The notes under the pieces are model-generated. The model was not told the origin of the DNA, made no database searches, and was given only the letters and a program-made list of their open reading frames with translations. Shown piece by piece: positions 59,311 through 64,000 of a DNA stretch of 64,000 nucleotides; the stretch's first letter is position 1; each line of letters opens with the position of its first letter. The stretch covers positions 78,578,705 to 78,642,704 of the forward strand of contig CP136067.1 in the NCBI GenBank assembly GCA_032622095.1, in the 5' to 3' direction. Made by a program: the position numbers and the translations under genes. This DNA is from Siphonodentalium dalli (taxonomy: Eukaryota; Mollusca; Scaphopoda; Gadilida; Siphonodentaliidae).

Positions 59311-60177
59311 AATTTTAAACAAATAATTTCTCTGGAGTCTGGATCTATCTGGCAAACAAAATCAGTTTCTAATATCATCATCTTCATTGTATATATAATT
59401 TGAGCAATTATTGAGAAAAAACTAAAACAATGGATTTTAATATTAGAGGTTGAAAATATTATTTTATTTTTCGGTACCGAGAACTGCTAAAATAATTAAT
59501 AATTTCACACAAAACTCCAATCACCAAATAGCATATTGCCTTGGCTCTATATATGAGAGGAGACTTCATTTGCATCATAATGTTGAGTTGGATTTTTAAT
59601 TGCATAATATAGCATCATACCCCCATATATTATAATGATGAATAAAGCAGTCACAAATATTTCACCCCAATTAAAACGAATGTTGATGGGGTCCACTTAA
59701 GCAGGGAATAATCAACTGAAATTAGGCCACAATGTTAAGAAGTATGGTGGTCAGCTTTAACTTAATTGTTTGTGAACCCATGACCCACAAATAATCTCAG
59801 CCCAATTTTTCATTGATCAACAAGCATGATGTGAAAATTCTAAAATACAGAAACTTATTTATGGGTAGTTGCCTTTCTAAATGAAAATAATCATTAAATT
59901 TCACGAGTCAAGAATACTCTCGTGATTTTGTGATATGACGGCAGGTATATATTAACTGCACTTTTGAAAAAATGTATAGTTTACATACGTTCTTGGTACC
60001 CGAAAACAGTCAAATTCTGAATATTTTTATGTCATAAAACTGATGTAAATAAAGTTATAATATCCAATGATAGGTTTATGTAATTTGATGGTATACATAT
60101 GTATGTCACGATAAATACACAGAATAACGGAACAGAGACAGTGTATACACTGAGGGGGAATTCACGTGAGCATCCGC
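59311..60177. other. Unassigned AT-rich region
   Basis: Nothing recognisable beyond AT-rich sequence. Confidence 0.35.
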
Positions 60178-60697
60178 TTAAAGATACGGGCGGCGTTTGC
60201 GGTGGGTATGCTGTTAAATATTCAGCTCCGTCAAAAACCGCCATAAACAGGAATAATAGTAAAATATAGACAGACTTTGTTCTTATAACAATCAGAAATA
60301 TGGCATAAGTAGTATGTTATTGTCAAATGTTTTCCTTTGTTATGTAAACAAAAGAAAAAAACGTTACAGAACCTGGCTTTTGTTTAGATCCGGATATGGT
60401 AAACATAAAGAGCGTTATTTCTTACTATTTTCATTACATTTGAAAATAATAAAGAGCGTTTATATAATTTGTGTGTAATTAACCAATAGAATTGCGCTGT
60501 GTTATGTAAACAGAAGCAAAACTTCTGTAACACGAGCAGGATCTTGTTTACGTACACTTGTTGACGACAATATACTACTTACGTGCTTATTATGTTTGGC
60601 ATATGAACAAAACTATATATATTTTAACATTCCTTCTGTTGATGGTGATTTGAACAAATATGAATATTTCTGCAACGAACGCCGCCCCTGCCTTTAA
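60178..60697 (+). mobile_element. MITE family K, copy 5 (most complete)
   Basis: A 520 bp element with TTAA at both ends. Termini AGATACGGGCGGCGTT and AACGCCGCCCCTGCCT are inverse with few mismatches. It carries ATAAAGAGCGTTAT and ATAAAGAGCGTTTAT words and is the best reference for the family. Confidence 0.8.
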
Positions 60698-63547
60698 CTT
60701 TCATCATATTTGAGACAAACGCTCTTTATTCTCACCATAGGAATAAAATTACTGGAAACGCTCTTTATTGTTTCATGCTGAAGAATATTTTCTGGAGTAC
60801 ATGACTTGAAAACACGCCTGTCCGTTGCATATAACGGCTGTATAGAACTACAACATTTATTGGCCTATGTTGATCATTGGGACAGTAATATGAACGAAGT
60901 AACAATTATCAGTATATGAGACTTCAATGTATCCCTTCAAGTGACTTTAAAGCGATTCTTATTCTCAAGGCGCCAAAATCAAACCTAGTTATTTGTTGCT
61001 TTTGTCTGTTTGTTCTGTTGGTGAAAATGGGTTGATAATTACCCAAATTTGATGTCGTATACAACTCATTGCAGAAAATGGAACTTTTTGTGTTAACAGT
61101 GCCGTTTCCACTCGAGCTATCGACTTTGGAATAGTCCGATCAGGCATCCCATTGTTGGATAGCCCATTTCTATGTATCGCAACATGTTGGGTTAACAAGT
61201 CTGTTCACAGTGTTTGTAAAACGTCATTCCATATATAAGGATCTTCTGACATGCACACACATTTCTGGGCAGATGTAAACATAATCGCGGATAAAAAAAA
61301 CAACCAGACACACTTTGGAATATTCCCTAGAGGAAACGAAATTAATTCGGCCCCCGGTCGTAGGCGACTCTGACAAGAAATTTAATTTCCACTCGGAGAG
61401 AAAGTTTACTTTTCCGTCAGATCGTATCACTGTGATTGACAATATTTGGGATGAGCACGCAAGCTCTGCGAAGCTGGAGCTTATTACGAATTATAACAGC
61501 TTAAGTCTAGAGTATCCATAGAATATATTTGAAATGTATCGGAAGTTACACACTGTATGCATTATATCAAGCTGCACGAGCAGCGTGAGTGTGTTAGTTT
61601 TCTTCCCGTGTCCAAACTGGAAGTCATGCGTAGCACGTTTCCAGATCCCACTGACTTCACGATTTGGTGTCAAACACGTACAGTACGTAACGCTTGATTT
61701 CTGTAGACGTATACAGTATGCAGACCCACTAAGATCCGAGTGATATGCCGTCGTCCATCATTAGAGCTTTCTCTCTAATTGGATCAAGTTTCACGGTAAT
61801 TAATGCTTCTCTCTGACCAGATTCATCCTACCCATACGGTCCGCACCGCTGGGTCGTTTAAATGTAACCCGAGAGGGGGTGTACAGATAAGAGGCCAGTG
61901 TCATTCGCCGGTCTCCCTGGTGTGCGCCCACATGGGCGATGAACGACATTTCTCCATCTCTCTCCCGTCACCTACATATGAAGAATAACAAGAAAAGAGG
62001 ATGCATGCATCAGATCCCCCATGAACTATTTTACAAGATTTAATCACGTATATTTGGAAAATATTATATATTTAATATATTTATTTATAACACAATTAGC
62101 CTCTAAATTCGATCTCACAATTTAGCAAGACACACGTTTATTACCGGCACGCGCAGTGACGCAAGAGCATAGAGCAATTATATCATTGGCAACACCAGCA
62201 CTTTAGTATTATGCTGAAAGTCCAGTGCATATGTGGCTTTCCCTCAAACTATTTGCAACAAACGTTTCTCATTGGGAATACGTACATTAGCCAATTAAAA
62301 GCAACATGCTAAAATTAAGAATCAAGAAAGGCGAAATTGATGAATTTTGAATTTTGTGAAATAAATTTTCAAAATTTGGTAAAATACTCAATTTATTACT
62401 TTTCAACAATGTTTATAAAAATAATATTTCACAAGGCCTTCCATTTTGTAAAGTGCGTAGACAATCCTGAATACAGAACAGAAAATTTTTCCCAGATAGG
62501 TTAAGTATTTTTCGGGTTATTTGCCTCAAAAACTGGAAGTTCATCTAATTTCACAGCCGCAATTTCTCAAAATTAGCTAAAATTCATTTTGTGTGGTCTT
62601 GTATTTTGGAAACTAAAGAAAAATGAAGCGATCTCTTGTTGTTTTATTAATGTCTTCTCTAGACTGTGCACAAACAAAATTCATTTTCTTATGCATCTAT
62701 GATTGAGAAGACAAAAATAAAAATATATATTCTTCCATGTCCATTCTTCCATTCTGCCCATTACATGGGCAGACAAATTTGCCTGTGATCGAGAACCGGC
62801 GTGATGAAATAGGATATTTGAGGTCATACAACTCAATAAATATAAATCCATATTCACTTCATTTCTCATAACAACTTAAGTATACACGGTTAAAGACAAT
62901 GTGAAGGAATTTCGAAAAACATTCTGCAGAAAACCAATTTATGGCCCAATGAATCCTCAGTATTAACATTGTTTTCTAAAAATGCTATTTCGGGGCGCTT
63001 TTGTCCATTTTAAAAAGTTTTTGTTCATAAATAGCAAAATCAATATTCGTTTACCCTAAAACGCTTAGTGTTGAATTAATAATAGCTTTACGCTGGATAT
63101 GTCAATGAAATGGCACTGGGTTTCACTCGAGTTTCTGGAAACTGACTCCAAATTTTAATATCTGAAAAACCATACTGATAAAATCTTAGAAAACATGGAA
63201 CTTATTACATAAAACATTACTACAAACATTCTTTCATACAGAGTTTACTGCTTCCTGATCTGATGTTCATATTCAGAGCTACAATCCTTTGTGTTGCCAC
63301 TCGATGGCGAATTATTATTTCGGGATTGTACTATTTGACATGCCCTTTAAATTATAAATATACCTCCACTAAAGTACTGATGAAACAATCTACACAAACT
63401 TGAATAAAGCAACTTTTGTCTGCAACGACTAGACTATGGAATGACAAGATTATAGCCTTTTGTGATTACACCTACCCCATTACCAGCGTTCAAATTTGGA
63501 GTCAGTTTCTTGACAAATAATGTGAAATTCAGTAACTGTTGATTAGC
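60698..63547. other. Unassigned region
   Basis: Two isolated AAACGCTCTTTATT words at 60719 and 60760 follow MITE copy 5. Short ORFs at 61315-61521 and 61534-61743 are free of stops but show no domain. 62040-63540 is AT-rich and featureless to my eye. Confidence 0.35.
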
Positions 63548-63970
63548 TTAAAAGTACGAGAGGTCTTGACGGTGGGTATGCTGTGAAAATAATTCCACCG
63601 GTCAAAAACCGCCACAAACAGAAAGAATATTAAAATTTAGACAGAGTTTGTCTGTATACAAACGAGTGTTTGTTTATATTATGATGGTAAACATAAAGAG
63701 CGTTCTTTGTTGCTGAATTCCTGATATAGAACTAATAAAGAGCGTTTATATCATTTGTGTGTGATTAGCCAGTAACAATGTGCTGTGTTCTGTAACACAA
63801 TCAGACTCTTGCTTAGGTAAAATATAGTAGGTCTTTATGATAGATGCTGTTTACGCGATGGTCATGGTATACATGAACGAAACCGTATGCGTTTTAATAT
63901 TTTGTTCTGTTTACGGTGATTGGAACAAATATGAATATTTTCGACAACTAAGGCCTCCCGTGGTATTTCA
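63548..63970 (+). mobile_element. MITE family K, copy 6
   Basis: Closest to copy 1 (10399-10900): GGTGGGTATGCTGTGAAAAT, AAGAGCGTTCTTTGTTG, AAAATATAGTAGGTCTTTAT and TTTTCGACAACTAAGGCCTC are shared. It has an internal deletion near 63665, and both termini are diverged. Confidence 0.7.
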
Positions 63971-64000
63971 GGAGGAACGTTCAAATTGGTATACACATTA

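Overview
The window looks like intergenic, transposon-dominated nuclear DNA from an animal, most plausibly a marine invertebrate such as a mollusc. It is AT-rich. It has no bacterial-style gene packing, no operons and no dense long ORFs. It holds short MITEs, non-LTR retrotransposon tails, satellites, microsatellites and a Crypton-type (DUF3504) tyrosine-recombinase gene, a family frequent in invertebrate genomes. The taxonomic call is an inference. Only one long ORF has a recognisable intact domain (16870-17982). I could not support any conventional multi-exon host gene, rRNA gene or canonical tRNA gene.

Layout. 1-10.03 kb: two satellite families (about 158 bp and about 198 bp monomers) sharing the word GAGTCAACTCGTACCC. 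They are arranged in a higher-order array with a near-identical 2.88 kb tandem duplication, followed by a small cluster of the same word in the opposite orientation (9251-9370). 10.0-14.9 kb: a (TATG)n tract and two copies of a roughly 0.5 kb TTAA-flanked MITE. 14.9-18.0 kb: a direct repeat of 458 bp carrying a coding-like fragment on the minus strand, followed by the Crypton-like gene on the plus strand. 18.4-22.2 kb: a TA-flanked MITE, then two tandem units of a dispersed repeat. The first unit is interrupted by a 0.94 kb inverted-repeat element whose empty site survives in the second unit. 22.6-26.04 kb: a 453 bp MITE and 0.9 kb of unrelated DNA amplified as an apparently perfect 1353 bp tandem repeat. 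26.7-31 kb: a further MITE and the endonuclease end of a non-LTR element. 31.07-35.65 kb: a large foldback structure whose arms carry about 168 bp tandem units, with a degenerate minisatellite at the centre and a 1082 bp PIF/Harbinger-like element (A) nested in one arm. 37.4 kb: a 4 x 45 bp minisatellite. 39.3-40.3 kb: a decayed non-LTR 3' end. 41-41.6 kb: a 131 bp MITE and a long hairpin. 42.7-47.9 kb: three copies of a roughly 1.8 kb repeat, two of them forming an inverted pair. 50.7-51.1 kb: a mariner-type MITE and a tRNA-like SINE head. 51.67-55.73 kb: element B, homologous to A and carrying several nested insertions, one of which is a 5'-truncated retro-insert with an open lysine-rich ORF. 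55.7-64 kb: mostly unassigned DNA with a near-perfect hairpin, another retrotransposon tail and two more TTAA MITE copies.

There is no cooperative gene system here. The relations that can be read are those of mobile elements nesting into, duplicating and amplifying one another. The most useful evidence comes from four nested insertions that can be dated relatively, because an empty or homologous copy lies elsewhere in the same window.
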